A stretch of DNA of 64,000 nucleotides from Methylobacter sp. GTDB taxonomy: Bacteria > Pseudomonadota > Gammaproteobacteria > Methylococcales > Methylomonadaceae. The notes below the pieces were generated by a model. It saw only the letters and a program-made list of their open reading frames with translations. It had not been told where the DNA came from and did no database searches. This document shows, piece by piece, positions 17,321-27,505 of this stretch. Numbering within the stretch: position 1 is the stretch's first letter; each line of letters begins with the position of its first letter. The stretch covers positions 17,155 through 81,154 of the forward strand of contig NZ_SCTW01000073.1 of assembly GCF_004322395.1 (NCBI RefSeq), read 5' to 3'. A program made the translations under genes and the position numbers.

Positions 17321-18061
17321 ATGTCTTCTTTATCAGGTAGTTTTTTGAGATTTACCGGCTTACTCTTTTTTGTTCTTTGGCTTCCATCCGCACAAGCACA
17401 GGCAGATTGGCACGGGGATATAAAATTTCTGACTGATTACGTTTATCGAGGCTATTCAAAGAGCAGAGGACATCCAGTAGTTCAAGGACATCTTGATTAT
17501 CAGGATAATTCCGGCTGGTTTGCCGGACTCAGTTTGTCCCAGGTGCGTTTTGATGATCAGTTAAATATGGATCGAGCCGAAATTGAAATTAAACCTTACT
17601 TGGGGTGGAGTCTGCCTCTTTCATCAGATTGGCGAACCGAGTTGTCAGTCAGCGGGTACATCTATGACAACAAAATCTTCAATCACGAAGCCAATTACGC
17701 AGAATTTTATGCCTCTCTGCATTATCAAAACTGGCTCAGTGTCAGAGCGTCCATAGCACCTAATGCCTATCAACGACAGGTCGATGTAGCAAACTATGAA
17801 CTGAATGTTCGCCATGATCTTTTGGATAACGTTCAATTCTCGGCTGGGCTGGGTTACAACCAAGCCGGCGCTCTGCTTGGACAAGATTATTTTTATTGGA
17901 ATGCAGGTGCATCGTGGTTTATGACATCTTATTTAGCCATCGACTTGCGCTATGTAGATGTTGCGCTAAGTTCCCGTCAAGAAACTGAATTACATCATGA
18001 TGAATTTTATCCCAGGCAACAAAACAACAAGTACCTATTCTCTGTCACACTGGGATTTTAA
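17321..18061 (+). CDS. TorF-family putative porin
   Basis: 246 residues from ATG 17321; an in-frame GTG at 17300 adds seven residues before the signal peptide. Signal peptide with cleavage near SAQAQA, then the hallmark opening of the TIGR02001/TorF family (DIKFLTDYVYRGYSKS), alternating beta-strand sequence throughout and a C-terminal aromatic Phe (LFSVTLGF), as expected for an outer-membrane beta barrel. Substrate unknown. It lies 89 bases upstream of the ECF sigma gene, so it may be part of or a target of that regulon. Confidence 0.82.
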   Translation: MSSLSGSFLRFTGLLFFVLWLPSAQAQADWHGDIKFLTDYVYRGYSKSRGHPVVQGHLDYQDNSGWFAGLSLSQVRFDDQLNMDRAEIEIKPYLGWSLPLSSDWRTELSVSGYIYDNKIFNHEANYAEFYASLHYQNWLSVRASIAPNAYQRQVDVANYELNVRHDLLDNVQFSAGLGYNQAGALLGQDYFYWNAGASWFMTSYLAIDLRYVDVALSSRQETELHHDEFYPRQQNNKYLFSVTLGF

Positions 18062-18150
18062 AAAAAATTCTAAGGGGATTGAACTTTATGATCAGTCAAA
18101 GGAATACAGTAATCAAGACAATTCTAAATTACAGAAAATCAGTTTGAACC

Positions 18151-18753
18151 ATGTTGACTCTAGTACATAACAAAGAAACCCCGCAACCGCAAATGCTGGA
18201 CAAGTCAACAGCCGGGGTTGATGAATCCGCTTTGCTTCAGCGTATTGTCGAGGGAGATGTATTAGCATTTGAAGCATTTTATAAGCATTATTATCCCAGA
18301 CTGTTTCGTTTTATATTGCGTACCACGCGGCAACCCGAAACTATTGAGGAATTGATTCAGGAAACTCTGTTGCTGATTTGGGAAAAACCAGAACGCTTCA
18401 ATCACGGCAGCAAAATATCAACCTGGGTATTTGGTATTGCTTATCACAAGGCGCTTAAATCGATGTCTAAAGCTGCTCGACGCTGTCGCGATGTGGATGT
18501 TGACGAGTTAAGCGAATCCATCGGCGATCCATTAGCCAATTTGGCTGAAAACGCCGAAACCCAGGATTGGTTGAGTAACGCGCTCAATATACTTCCTGCT
18601 GACCAACGGGCAGTGATTGAGCTTACTTTCTATCATGGACTACCTTACCAGGACATCGCTAAAATCCTGGACTGCCCGGAAAATACCGTTAAAACCCGCA
18701 TGTTTCATGCACGCAAAAAGCTTCAAGTGTTTGCAGAAGCACAGGAGGATTAA
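18151..18753 (+). CDS. ECF-type RNA polymerase sigma factor
   Basis: 200 residues. Region 2 is seen in FYKHYYPRLFRFILRTTRQ and ETLLLIWEKPERF (region 2.2-2.4), and region 4 in LPADQRAVIELTFYHGL ... NTVKTRMFHARKKL with the helix-turn-helix that reads the -35 element. It is followed 4 bases later by its anti-sigma gene, with an AGGAGGA ribosome site overlapping the end of the sigma gene, so the two are coupled. The target promoters are unknown; the adjacent protease and secreted protein are the natural candidates. Confidence 0.93.
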   Translation: MLTLVHNKETPQPQMLDKSTAGVDESALLQRIVEGDVLAFEAFYKHYYPRLFRFILRTTRQPETIEELIQETLLLIWEKPERFNHGSKISTWVFGIAYHKALKSMSKAARRCRDVDVDELSESIGDPLANLAENAETQDWLSNALNILPADQRAVIELTFYHGLPYQDIAKILDCPENTVKTRMFHARKKLQVFAEAQED

Positions 18754-18757
18754 TACC

Positions 18758-19429
18758 ATGAACCATTCAACATCCAGGACAACCGATTTACACCAACAGG
18801 CACTGCTTTTACTGCCTTGGTACATGAACCAAAGCCTGCAACCGGAAGAACGTCAACAGTTGGAAAGCCATATTCGGCATTGTTTGCTATGCCGCCGTGA
18901 ACTGGTTAGCCTGCGAAAATTAGCCGAGGCCGTAACAGAGCCATCCGATTTGGAGGTGGCCGCCGAAACGTCTTTTGCCAGTCTACGCTCAAAACTGCCT
19001 GCAAGAGCGTCTGACAATGTCCCATTCATTTCTTCGTCCAAAACAACAACGTTAGGCAAATTGACAAGGTCCGTCCGTCAAAGTGCTGTTCAGTTTGCTT
19101 TGGCCGCTTCGCTATTACTGGCCATCATTCCGTTAACTTTGCATACAGTTCAAACAAACACAGCTGACAATTACTACACACTTTCAGCAGCAAGACCTGA
19201 ACTCGCCGCTGGCAAACAATTACGGGTGATTTTCGCCAAGTCACTGTCCGGCACTGAGGTTGCTGCGATTCTGGCAGCTATTCACGGTCAACGGATGGAT
19301 GAACCCAACAGCGTTGGTGCATTTACAGTAAAACTAGATAGTATTGAAAGCCCTAAGCTAGAGGATGCTATAGCTTTATTAAGAAGCCGCTCGGATGTAC
19401 TGCTGGCCGAACCCGTCATACAGCCATGA
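18758..19429 (+). CDS. anti-sigma factor with zinc-finger head and prodomain-like tail
   Basis: 223 residues from ATG 18758 (AGGAGGA site 8 bases upstream). The cytoplasmic N-terminus has the ZAS motif His38-x3-Cys42-x2-Cys45 (HIRHCLLC) that clamps the ECF sigma factor. One transmembrane helix lies at about 111-131 (VQFALAASLLLAIIPLTL). The periplasmic part from about 153 (QLRVIFAKSLSGTEVAAIL ... LLRSRSDVLLAEPVIQP) resembles the inhibitor-I9/subtilase prodomain fold: a beta-alpha-beta pattern ending in AEP. That suggests contact with the S8 protease encoded next, whose ATG overlaps this stop (ATGA). The fold assignment is by eye. Confidence 0.85.
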   Translation: MNHSTSRTTDLHQQALLLLPWYMNQSLQPEERQQLESHIRHCLLCRRELVSLRKLAEAVTEPSDLEVAAETSFASLRSKLPARASDNVPFISSSKTTTLGKLTRSVRQSAVQFALAASLLLAIIPLTLHTVQTNTADNYYTLSAARPELAAGKQLRVIFAKSLSGTEVAAILAAIHGQRMDEPNSVGAFTVKLDSIESPKLEDAIALLRSRSDVLLAEPVIQP

Positions 19430-20673
19430 AATTGTTACGCTTTATTCTACTGGCTTTGCTGATCGTCCAACTAAGCGGTTGTGTCAATAAAACAGATTTC
19501 TCGCGATTGGGCGATAGCCAAAATACAGGGGAGAGGCGTCTGCTGGTAACTTTTGTTGACCGAACTATCAACCGCGATTTGTCAGGCAATGCCCAAAACG
19601 ATTATCGGCTCCGCGGACAATACAGTAATTCCGGTTGGAGTGAACGCATTGCCCTTCAACTAGCCGAGCGTCATCAGCTGGACTTTGTCGCCCAATGGCC
19701 GGTTACCGAATTGGGAGTTAGCTGCGTCGTTTACGAAGTTCCAGAAACATTACCTTTGCAGCAGGTGATAACTGCTTTGCAAAAAGAACAGGATGTTTCT
19801 TTAGTGCAGCAAATGCACAGCTTTGAAGTATTGGGCGATAAACAGTCGGCCGTCAAATCCTACAGCGATCCATATTTGTCTTTACAGGCCGGCTTTCAAT
19901 CATTAGGAATTCGCGAGTTACACAAAAGCAGCACCGGCCAGGGTGTTCGCATTGCATTGATCGATACCGGTGTTGATCTTGATCACCCGGATCTTAAAGG
20001 TCAAATTAGCTATTCTGAAAATCTTGCACCGGAACCCAGCGATCACAACTTGGCAGAATTGCACGGCACTGCGGTGGCTGGCGTGTTATCGGCACGCCCC
20101 GACAACGGAATCGGTATCGCAGGCATTGCGCCGGGAGCGGAAATTCTGGCTTTTCGAGCTTGTTGGCCGGTTAAACCCGGCTCACTGGCGGCACGCTGTA
20201 ACAGCTTTACGCTGGCTCTGGCCCTTAATCAAGCCATCCGTATGGACAGCCGTATTGTTAATCTCAGTCTTAGCGGTCCTGAGGACCCTTTACTCCAGCA
20301 ATTAATTGAAAAGGCCTTAGCAAAAGGGATCATTGTTATTGCGGCAGTGCCCGGAAAAGATCAGGCTGGTGGATTTCCTGGCAGCGTTCCTGGCGTAATA
20401 GCCGTTGGACAAAGCGGTGGATTTAATAGTCCGGAAATTATTGCGCCCGGTCAGGACATTCTGACTACGGTACCTCATCAAGCCTACGACTTTATGACCG
20501 GCAGTTCATTTTCCACCCCACATGTAGCCGGTGTTGCAGCTCTGCTGCTGCAACTACACCCCAATTGGCACACTGCTGATATTAAGCGGCTTCTGGACAA
20601 TGATTCTCATCTACTTACCGCGAAATTAATTGATGTGGCGATGGCTGTTGCCAAGCAGGATGATCAACACTAA
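19426..20673 (+). CDS. S8 (subtilisin-like) serine protease lipoprotein
   Basis: 415 residues. Lipoprotein signal peptide (MKLLRFILLALLIVQLSGC, lipobox LSGC), so membrane-anchored on the periplasmic side or outer membrane. An N-terminal prodomain-like region (about 36-140) precedes the peptidase domain with Asp180 (IALIDTGVDLDHPDL), His213 (ELHGTAVAGV) and Ser361 (TGSSFSTPHVAG). The oxyanion asparagine normally in AAGN is not at the expected place: the segment reads IVIAAVPGKDQ. Activity may be altered. Co-transcribed with sigma and anti-sigma; it may process the anti-sigma factor or the secreted protein downstream. Confidence 0.9.
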   Translation: MKLLRFILLALLIVQLSGCVNKTDFSRLGDSQNTGERRLLVTFVDRTINRDLSGNAQNDYRLRGQYSNSGWSERIALQLAERHQLDFVAQWPVTELGVSCVVYEVPETLPLQQVITALQKEQDVSLVQQMHSFEVLGDKQSAVKSYSDPYLSLQAGFQSLGIRELHKSSTGQGVRIALIDTGVDLDHPDLKGQISYSENLAPEPSDHNLAELHGTAVAGVLSARPDNGIGIAGIAPGAEILAFRACWPVKPGSLAARCNSFTLALALNQAIRMDSRIVNLSLSGPEDPLLQQLIEKALAKGIIVIAAVPGKDQAGGFPGSVPGVIAVGQSGGFNSPEIIAPGQDILTTVPHQAYDFMTGSSFSTPHVAGVAALLLQLHPNWHTADIKRLLDNDSHLLTAKLIDVAMAVAKQDDQH

Positions 20674-20899
20674 TCCACTGACAATCTGTTTAATCTACTT
20701 AGCATCAATATCTCGAAATCGCCGACTTTTATTTATCAAGCTTGTATCAAACGCTCTTCAAAACTTCCAAGTTTAACGGCAAAAAATATTTTTCATTACG
20801 GATTGAACTTTTCCCCTCTGGTCGGGAATAGACGCTACGAATAAAACAGAATGTTAAATGTCCGTCTAAGACATTAATTTTTAGCCAGAGGAACGTAAC

Positions 20900-22453
20900 G
20901 TGCATAGATATAAAAAAGGGTGCGACAAGCTTGCTTGCGGCACTGTCCTGACACTCGCCCTATTCGCGGCAGCACCCGCAGCGAATGCATTGAACTATAT
21001 CGCCGGTGGACTCGGCAATTTTGATGCCGCTAACTTCGAGGGGCAGGATGCCTATGGCTTCGAAATCCAGATTGAAGGTATTACGCCAGCCGACTTGGCG
21101 CCCTCATGGACGGGTAACAAATTCGGTGCACCTTTAGTCGTGCCTTATGCCGGCGGAGTTTATGTGCGCTACCAGAGTGCTTATGATTCAGGTACACAAC
21201 AGTTTGTCTCAAAGACGATTCCAAAGACGCTTGGAACTAGCTGGCAAGGCACCTGTTACATGGGCTATCCATCCGCTTCTGCTTACTTAAATGCTGGCTG
21301 TGACCATTTTGGCGTCCATTTGAACTACACCGCCATGACCAGCGCTCATCAGACGACCTATCGCTGGATGTTTGCTGATCCAAATAATCCAGGTCAGCTT
21401 GTGGGTTCGCCGAATTCCATAATGGTGGCGACTCCGACTTATTATTTTCAACCTGCTCCAGTTAATCAACCGACGGCACCTCCAGTATTGGTAGCGGAAG
21501 TCGATTTACCGCCTCCGCCGCTACGACCCGTGCCGCAATATGGCGATGCAGTATGGATGAAAGTGTTCAAAACGGAAATGAACCGTGAAGTCGCCCTTGA
21601 TGAACTGACCTCGAATAACCCTGATGGCACGACGAATACAATAGTACCGCAGGATGCTGCGCAGCTTGAAACTGAATGGAAGTTGATGCAGCAAAGTCCA
21701 CCACCCGATGGAAACCATCGGCAACGCGGTAAGCTGGTCAACGAAGGTACCCCTAACATCGACTCAAAGGCGGTGATTCGGCGCTATGAAAGCTATGCTT
21801 ATACCGGCTTATACGACAACATCACTCATGAGGCTACTTGTGCAGGCGACCCTAACGATCCTAACAACCTTCCAGGCAGCTGTAACGCTCCGATGGTTGA
21901 TGAGGTCGGTGACATGCTCGCCGCGCAGATGGCTGCCGTGAACATAGTCGTCCCCTCGCTGACGGTTACCACAGTCGGCAGTGGCAAAGTTGAGTCTGCA
22001 GACAAAATTATCAGTTGTGGCGGCAAATGCACATCGCCTTATGCGCTGAACACTGTCGTTACGCTAACCGCCCAAGCCGCAAGCAACAACACATTTACTG
22101 GTTGGACCGGAGCTTGCACGGGCGCTACGCTGACCTGCAACATTACCGTTAATGATGCCATGAATGTCACCGCGACATTTAAGGCAGCGGCAAGCGGTGG
22201 CAGTGGCGGCGGTGGGGCCACCACGACCCTATCAGTGAAATCATCGGGTGGTAAAGGTGTTGTAACCAGTAACCCAGCAGGCATTAATTGCGGCAATATT
22301 TGTTCTACGAACTTGTCTGGAAAAACCTTCACACTTACCGCGACACCAGAACCAGGATTCTTCTTTGTGAACTGGTCAGGGGCGTGTACAGGCTCCACAT
22401 GCACAGTGGCGGGGAACAACAGTATGTCGGTACAGGCAAACTTCTCAAAATAA
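20900..22453 (+). CDS. secreted protein with InlB-type B-repeats
   Basis: 517 residues from GTG 20900 (AGAGGA ribosome site). Signal peptide (LACGTVLTLALFAAAPAANA), then a ~310-residue domain I do not recognise, then two Cys-containing B-repeat domains of the divergent InlB type: about 353-427 (GSGKVESADKIISCGGKC ... TFTGWTGACTG ... ATF) and about 440-516 (GKGVVTSNPAGINCGNIC ... FVNWSGACTGSTC ... ANF). A Gly/Ser linker lies between them. Such repeats occur in surface and exported proteins. It follows the sigma/anti-sigma/protease unit after 226 bp and could be its regulated product or the protease's substrate. Confidence 0.8.
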   Translation: MHRYKKGCDKLACGTVLTLALFAAAPAANALNYIAGGLGNFDAANFEGQDAYGFEIQIEGITPADLAPSWTGNKFGAPLVVPYAGGVYVRYQSAYDSGTQQFVSKTIPKTLGTSWQGTCYMGYPSASAYLNAGCDHFGVHLNYTAMTSAHQTTYRWMFADPNNPGQLVGSPNSIMVATPTYYFQPAPVNQPTAPPVLVAEVDLPPPPLRPVPQYGDAVWMKVFKTEMNREVALDELTSNNPDGTTNTIVPQDAAQLETEWKLMQQSPPPDGNHRQRGKLVNEGTPNIDSKAVIRRYESYAYTGLYDNITHEATCAGDPNDPNNLPGSCNAPMVDEVGDMLAAQMAAVNIVVPSLTVTTVGSGKVESADKIISCGGKCTSPYALNTVVTLTAQAASNNTFTGWTGACTGATLTCNITVNDAMNVTATFKAAASGGSGGGGATTTLSVKSSGGKGVVTSNPAGINCGNICSTNLSGKTFTLTATPEPGFFFVNWSGACTGSTCTVAGNNSMSVQANFSK

Positions 22454-22460
22454 GGCCAAG

Positions 22461-22514
22461 CGGCTTAAAGACTTCCAACGTTTAAGGGCTTTGGAAGTCT
22501 TTCTGCTTAAGCCG
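22461..22514 (+). terminator. long hairpin after the B-repeat protein gene
   Basis: AAAGACTTCCAA (22467-22478) pairs perfectly with TTGGAAGTCTTT (22491-22502), extended by CGGCTTAA / TTAAGCCG outside. It starts 7 bases after the stop. No strong T-run follows, so termination is probable but not certain. The 22515-22900 stretch that follows has no gene I can support. Confidence 0.55.
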
Positions 22515-22901
22515 TGTCAAATTTTTAGCTTTGGCGACTTTTGCCACAGCATATTCGTTCTTCGATAATGTCTCGAAAAAACGCTCTACCAGATTTACCC
22601 ACGATACTGATATAGATCAATTAATACGCCGCAAAGCAAGAAAATCGTGCTTAGTTTGGTCGTAAATTTCACCCTTTGTTGCATTTTAAGTGCATAAATC
22701 ACGCAGCAGACTTATGGGCAGTCAGAAATAACACGCTACCTGTATTTGGCATTTGGAAAGCGACACTGTGATTTGATTTTGGATTGAAAATCATCACAAC
22801 TATGAACGTTTTTACTAATCAATATTCTTGTAACGCACTAAATGCTCTATTTGAAAATCACATTAAAACCATAAAAACAAGGTCGAGCCTTTACTTTTAA
22901 G

Positions 22902-22929
22902 TTGCTTAACAAAATTCTACAGGTATAAT
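22902..22929 (+). promoter_or_regulatory. sigma70-type promoter of tRNA-Val
   Basis: TTGCTT (22902-22907), 16-base spacer, TATAAT (22924-22929), followed 26 bases later by the mature tRNA 5' end. Confidence 0.6.
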
Positions 22930-22955
22930 GATCGGCTTGAAGTTAAATAAGCTTC

Positions 22956-23032
22956 AGGCGCGTAGCTCAGTTGGTTAGAGCACCACCTTGACATGGTGGG
23001 GGTCGGTGGTTCGAGTCCACTCGCGCCTACCA
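22956..23032 (+). tRNA. tRNA-Val (GAC)
   Basis: 77 nt with encoded CCA. Acceptor stem AGGCGCG / CGCGCCT pairs perfectly; D-arm GCTCAGTTGGTTAGAGC; anticodon arm CCACC TTGACAT GGTGG with anticodon GAC (valine); T-loop TTCGAGT. The sequence closely follows the usual gammaproteobacterial tRNA-Val(GAC). Confidence 0.96.
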
Positions 23033-23040
23033 AATATATA

Positions 23041-23067
23041 AAGCACTGCACCGCAGTGCTTTTTTTA
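23041..23067 (+). terminator. intrinsic terminator between tRNA-Val and thrS
   Basis: AAGCACTGC (23041-23049), loop ACC, GCAGTGCTT (23053-23061), then a run of T. Perfect 9-bp stem. It separates the tRNA transcript from thrS, which starts 28 bases later. Confidence 0.85.
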
Positions 23068-23094
23068 TTGTAGACACAAAAACGCGGATAAAAA

Positions 23095-25002
23095 ATGCCG
23101 GTAATCACTCTTCCCGATGGCTCAAAGCGAGAATACGACCAAGCTGTAACAGTAATGGACGTTGCTGCATCTATCGGTTCGGGATTAGCTAAAGCGACTT
23201 TGGCGGGCAAGGTTAACGGTAACTTGGTCGACGCCAGCGCATTGATCGATCAGGATGCAACGCTGCAACTGATTACCGCAAAAGATGAAGACGGCATCGA
23301 TGTTATCCGTCATTCAACCGCACATCTATTGGCGCAGGCCGTCAAACAGTTATTCCCTTCAGCGCAAGTAACCATCGGACCGGTTATCGAAAACGGCTTT
23401 TTTTACGATTTTTCCTATGAAAGACCTTTTACGCCGGAAGATCTGAGCGCAATTGAAAAAAAGATGGAACAACTGGCTGCGGAAGATTACCCCGTTCATC
23501 GCTCGGTGATGTCACGGGATGAGGCGGTCAAGTTTTTCAAGAATCTGGGCGAAGCATATAAAGCCGAGATTATTGAATCTATCCCCGCAAATGAAGATTT
23601 ATCCTTGTATGAGCAAGGCGGCTTTACCGACCTGTGCCGCGGCCCTCATGTGCCTAGTACCGGCAAGCTAAAAGTCTTCAAGCTAATGAAGATTGCCGGA
23701 GCCTATTGGCGCGGGAATTCCAATAATGAAATGCTGCAACGTATTTACGGTACGGCATGGGGCGACAAAAAAGACTTACAAGCTTATCTGCATCGTTTGG
23801 AAGAAGCGGAAAAGCGCGATCACCGCAAGCTGGCAAAAACACTGGATTTGTTTCATTCACAGGAAGAAGCTCCCGGCATGGTGTTCTGGCATGAAAAAGG
23901 CTGGACCATTTATCAACAAGTTGAGCAATACATCCGCGAGAAGTTACGCGTAAACGGCTACGGTGAAGTTAGAACACCGCAAGTGGTGGATCGCTCCCTT
24001 TGGGAAAAGTCCGGCCATTGGGAAAAATTCGGTGACATGATTTTCACCACGCATTCCGAAAACCGCGATTATGCGATCAAACCGATGAACTGCCCTTGCC
24101 ACGTACAGATTTATAACCAAGGCCTTAAAAGCTATCGCGATTTGCCGATCCGCCTGGCGGAATTCGGCTCCTGCCATCGTAACGAACCTTCCGGCACTTT
24201 GCACGGCTTGATGCGAGTCAGAAACTTTGTGCAGGACGATGCTCATATTTTCTGTACGGAAGGCCAGATTCAGGATGAAGTATCGACCTTTATCGATATG
24301 CTGTTCGATGTTTACAAAGATTTCGGCTTTGAAGAAGTTATTATTAAATTGTCCACTCGCCCTGCAAACCGGGTTGGTGACGATTCGGTCTGGGATAAAG
24401 CGGAAAATGCCTTGGAACTGGCGCTTAATACCAAAGGATTGAAATGGGATTTACAGCCGGGTGAAGGCGCTTTTTACGGCCCTAAAATCGAATTCTCGTT
24501 GAAAGACTGTATCGGACGTGTCTGGCAGTGCGGCACGATTCAGGTGGATTTCTCGATGCCGGGCCGCCTGGATGCAACCTATATCGCCGAAGACGGATCC
24601 AGACAAGTACCGGTCATGCTGCACAGAGCGATACTTGGCTCGCTGGAGCGTTTTATCGGTATTTTGATCGAACAACATGCAGGAACCTTTCCTTTATGGT
24701 TATCTCCTGTGCAAGTGGTAGTACTTAATATTACCGACCGACATGCCGAATATGCGTCAAAAATCATGCTAGACCTTGAAAAACAAGGCATAAGAGTGAA
24801 AATTGACTTGAGAAATGAGAAGATCGGGTTTAAAATCCGCGAGCATTCTATGCAGCGCGTACCGTATCTTGTCATTATCGGTGACAAAGAATTAGAACAA
24901 CAAAGCATTACGGTACGCACGCAAAAAGGTGATGACTTAGGTAGCCTGTCGATCAATGAATTTACCGGACGGTTGAAACAAGAGATTACAGGCAGACAAT
25001 GA
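23095..25002 (+). CDS. thrS: threonyl-tRNA synthetase
   Basis: Class II synthetase, 635 residues, complete. TGS domain at the N-terminus ([15 protein letters not shown]), the HxxxH editing-site motif ([18 protein letters not shown]), the catalytic core with motif 2 ([20 protein letters not shown]) and motif 3 ([19 protein letters not shown]), zinc ligands including MNCPCH, and a C-terminal anticodon-binding domain. It heads the thrS-infC-rpmI-rplT-pheST-ihfA cluster typical of gammaproteobacteria. Confidence 0.98.
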   Translation: MPVITLPDGSKREYDQAVTVMDVAASIGSGLAKATLAGKVNGNLVDASALIDQDATLQLITAKDEDGIDVIRHSTAHLLAQAVKQLFPSAQVTIGPVIENGFFYDFSYERPFTPEDLSAIEKKMEQLAAEDYPVHRSVMSRDEAVKFFKNLGEAYKAEIIESIPANEDLSLYEQGGFTDLCRGPHVPSTGKLKVFKLMKIAGAYWRGNSNNEMLQRIYGTAWGDKKDLQAYLHRLEEAEKRDHRKLAKTLDLFHSQEEAPGMVFWHEKGWTIYQQVEQYIREKLRVNGYGEVRTPQVVDRSLWEKSGHWEKFGDMIFTTHSENRDYAIKPMNCPCHVQIYNQGLKSYRDLPIRLAEFGSCHRNEPSGTLHGLMRVRNFVQDDAHIFCTEGQIQDEVSTFIDMLFDVYKDFGFEEVIIKLSTRPANRVGDDSVWDKAENALELALNTKGLKWDLQPGEGAFYGPKIEFSLKDCIGRVWQCGTIQVDFSMPGRLDATYIAEDGSRQVPVMLHRAILGSLERFIGILIEQHAGTFPLWLSPVQVVVLNITDRHAEYASKIMLDLEKQGIRVKIDLRNEKIGFKIREHSMQRVPYLVIIGDKELEQQSITVRTQKGDDLGSLSINEFTGRLKQEITGRQ

Positions 25003-25023
25003 ATAATTTTGGAGGATTAGGAT

Positions 25024-25548
25024 ATCGCTGCTAAAAAAGATGAAACGCGCCTGAATGACTCGATCACTGCCAGACGAGTGAGAGTAACAGGTCCGGATGG
25101 TGAAGCGTTAGGAATTATCTCGTTAGATGAAGCCAAACAGATTGCGTATGCTGCAGACTTGGACTTAGTAGAAATATCGCCAAATGCGGATCCTCCGGTT
25201 TGCAAGGTGATGAACTACGGCAAATACCAGTTTGAGTTAAACAAAAAATTGGCCGTCGCTAAAAAGAAGCAAAAACAAGTTCAGGTCAAAGAAATCAAAT
25301 TCAGGCCCGGAACCGACGAAGGGGATTATCAAGTTAAACTGCGAAGCTTAACCAAATTCCTTAACGACGGCGATAAAACCAAAATCACCTTACGTTATCG
25401 CGGACGCGAAATGGCCCATCGGGAAATTGGTGTTGACTTGCTGAAGCGGATAGAAAAAGACCTGGAAGAGATAGCCATCGTAGAGCAGTTTCCTAAAATG
25501 GAAGGCCGCCAAATGGTTATGGTTATGGCGCCGAAAAAGAAAAAGTAG
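25024..25548 (+). CDS. infC: translation initiation factor IF-3 (ATC start)
   Basis: Binds the 30S subunit and enforces start-codon choice. 174 residues: [34 protein letters not shown] and the C-terminal [20 protein letters not shown] are all family hallmarks. The frame is closed by a TAG at 25018-25020, and there is no ATG, GTG or TTG before a GTG at 25078 that lies inside the conserved region. The start is therefore the ATC at 25024, 8 bases after a GGAGG site. infC is known for AUU/AUC/AUA starts that let IF-3 repress its own translation. Confidence 0.95.
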   Translation: MAAKKDETRLNDSITARRVRVTGPDGEALGIISLDEAKQIAYAADLDLVEISPNADPPVCKVMNYGKYQFELNKKLAVAKKKQKQVQVKEIKFRPGTDEGDYQVKLRSLTKFLNDGDKTKITLRYRGREMAHREIGVDLLKRIEKDLEEIAIVEQFPKMEGRQMVMVMAPKKKK

Positions 25549-25708
25549 TTCAACGAAAATAGTAGGTGTTGCATTGCAACATCTCTACAGCAGCACAGGA
25601 TGAGCCGCTAAGTGTCATGAATAATGATGCAGTAATTCTTCCGGGCCATGCATTTTGCCTAGTTGGGTTACAACTCAGGGATTTATTTTAATTAATTGGA
25701 GCAAACAA

Positions 25709-25906
25709 ATGCCAAAGATCAAAACTAACCGTGGAGCTGCCAAGCGTTTCAGACGCACAGGCAACGGCGGTTTTAAATGTGGTCAGTCCCACAAACGTCA
25801 TATCCTGACTAAAAAATCGACTAAGAGAAAAAGACAGTTACGCTCTCCGGCAACTATTCATCCATCAGATGTGCGCATGGCTGCACGTATGATGCCTTAC
25901 AGTTAA
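25709..25906 (+). CDS. rpmI: 50S ribosomal protein bL35
   Basis: 65 residues from the ATG at 25709 ([20 protein letters not shown]), the usual length; ribosome site TTGGAGC. The longer open frame upstream to 25655 has no support. The 160-base infC-rpmI gap may hold the L20-binding leader known in E. coli, but I could not confirm its structure. Confidence 0.97.
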   Translation: MPKIKTNRGAAKRFRRTGNGGFKCGQSHKRHILTKKSTKRKRQLRSPATIHPSDVRMAARMMPYS

Positions 25907-25919
25907 GCAGGAGTAGATA

Positions 25920-26282
25920 ATGCCTAGAGTTAAACGCGGCGTAACAGCCAGAGCAAGACATAAAAAAGTATTAAAGCAAGCGAAAGGTTACTACGGCGCA
26001 CGAAGCCGGGTTTATCGCGTTGCCAAACAAGCGGTAATTAAAGCCGGTCAGTATGCATACCGTGACCGCAAACAGAAAAAACGTCAATTCCGCGCTTTGT
26101 GGATCGTCCGTATCAATGCAGCCGCTCGTCTTAGCGGCATGTCATACAGCCGCTTCATCAATGGCTTAACTAAAGCCAATGTGAAGATAGACCGTAAGGT
26201 TTTGGCTGATATTGCAGTTCGCGACATTAACGCATTTGCGAAAATTGCGGAAATTGCTAAAGAACATCAAAGCAAGCCTTAA
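25920..26282 (+). CDS. rplT: 50S ribosomal protein bL20
   Basis: 120 residues; [20 protein letters not shown] and the basic N-terminal helix followed by RAGQ-type globular C-terminus are diagnostic. AGGAG ribosome site. In E. coli L20 represses the rpmI-rplT operon by binding the leader mRNA. Confidence 0.98.
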   Translation: MPRVKRGVTARARHKKVLKQAKGYYGARSRVYRVAKQAVIKAGQYAYRDRKQKKRQFRALWIVRINAAARLSGMSYSRFINGLTKANVKIDRKVLADIAVRDINAFAKIAEIAKEHQSKP

Positions 26283-26290
26283 GCAAAGAC

Positions 26291-27437
<1,147 letters not shown>

Positions 27438-27505
27438 ACAGGCGCCGCGACTGCTCCCGGCAGACCAGCGGCATACACCCCATCCCTGTAGATAAAGTTT
27501 GAGTT

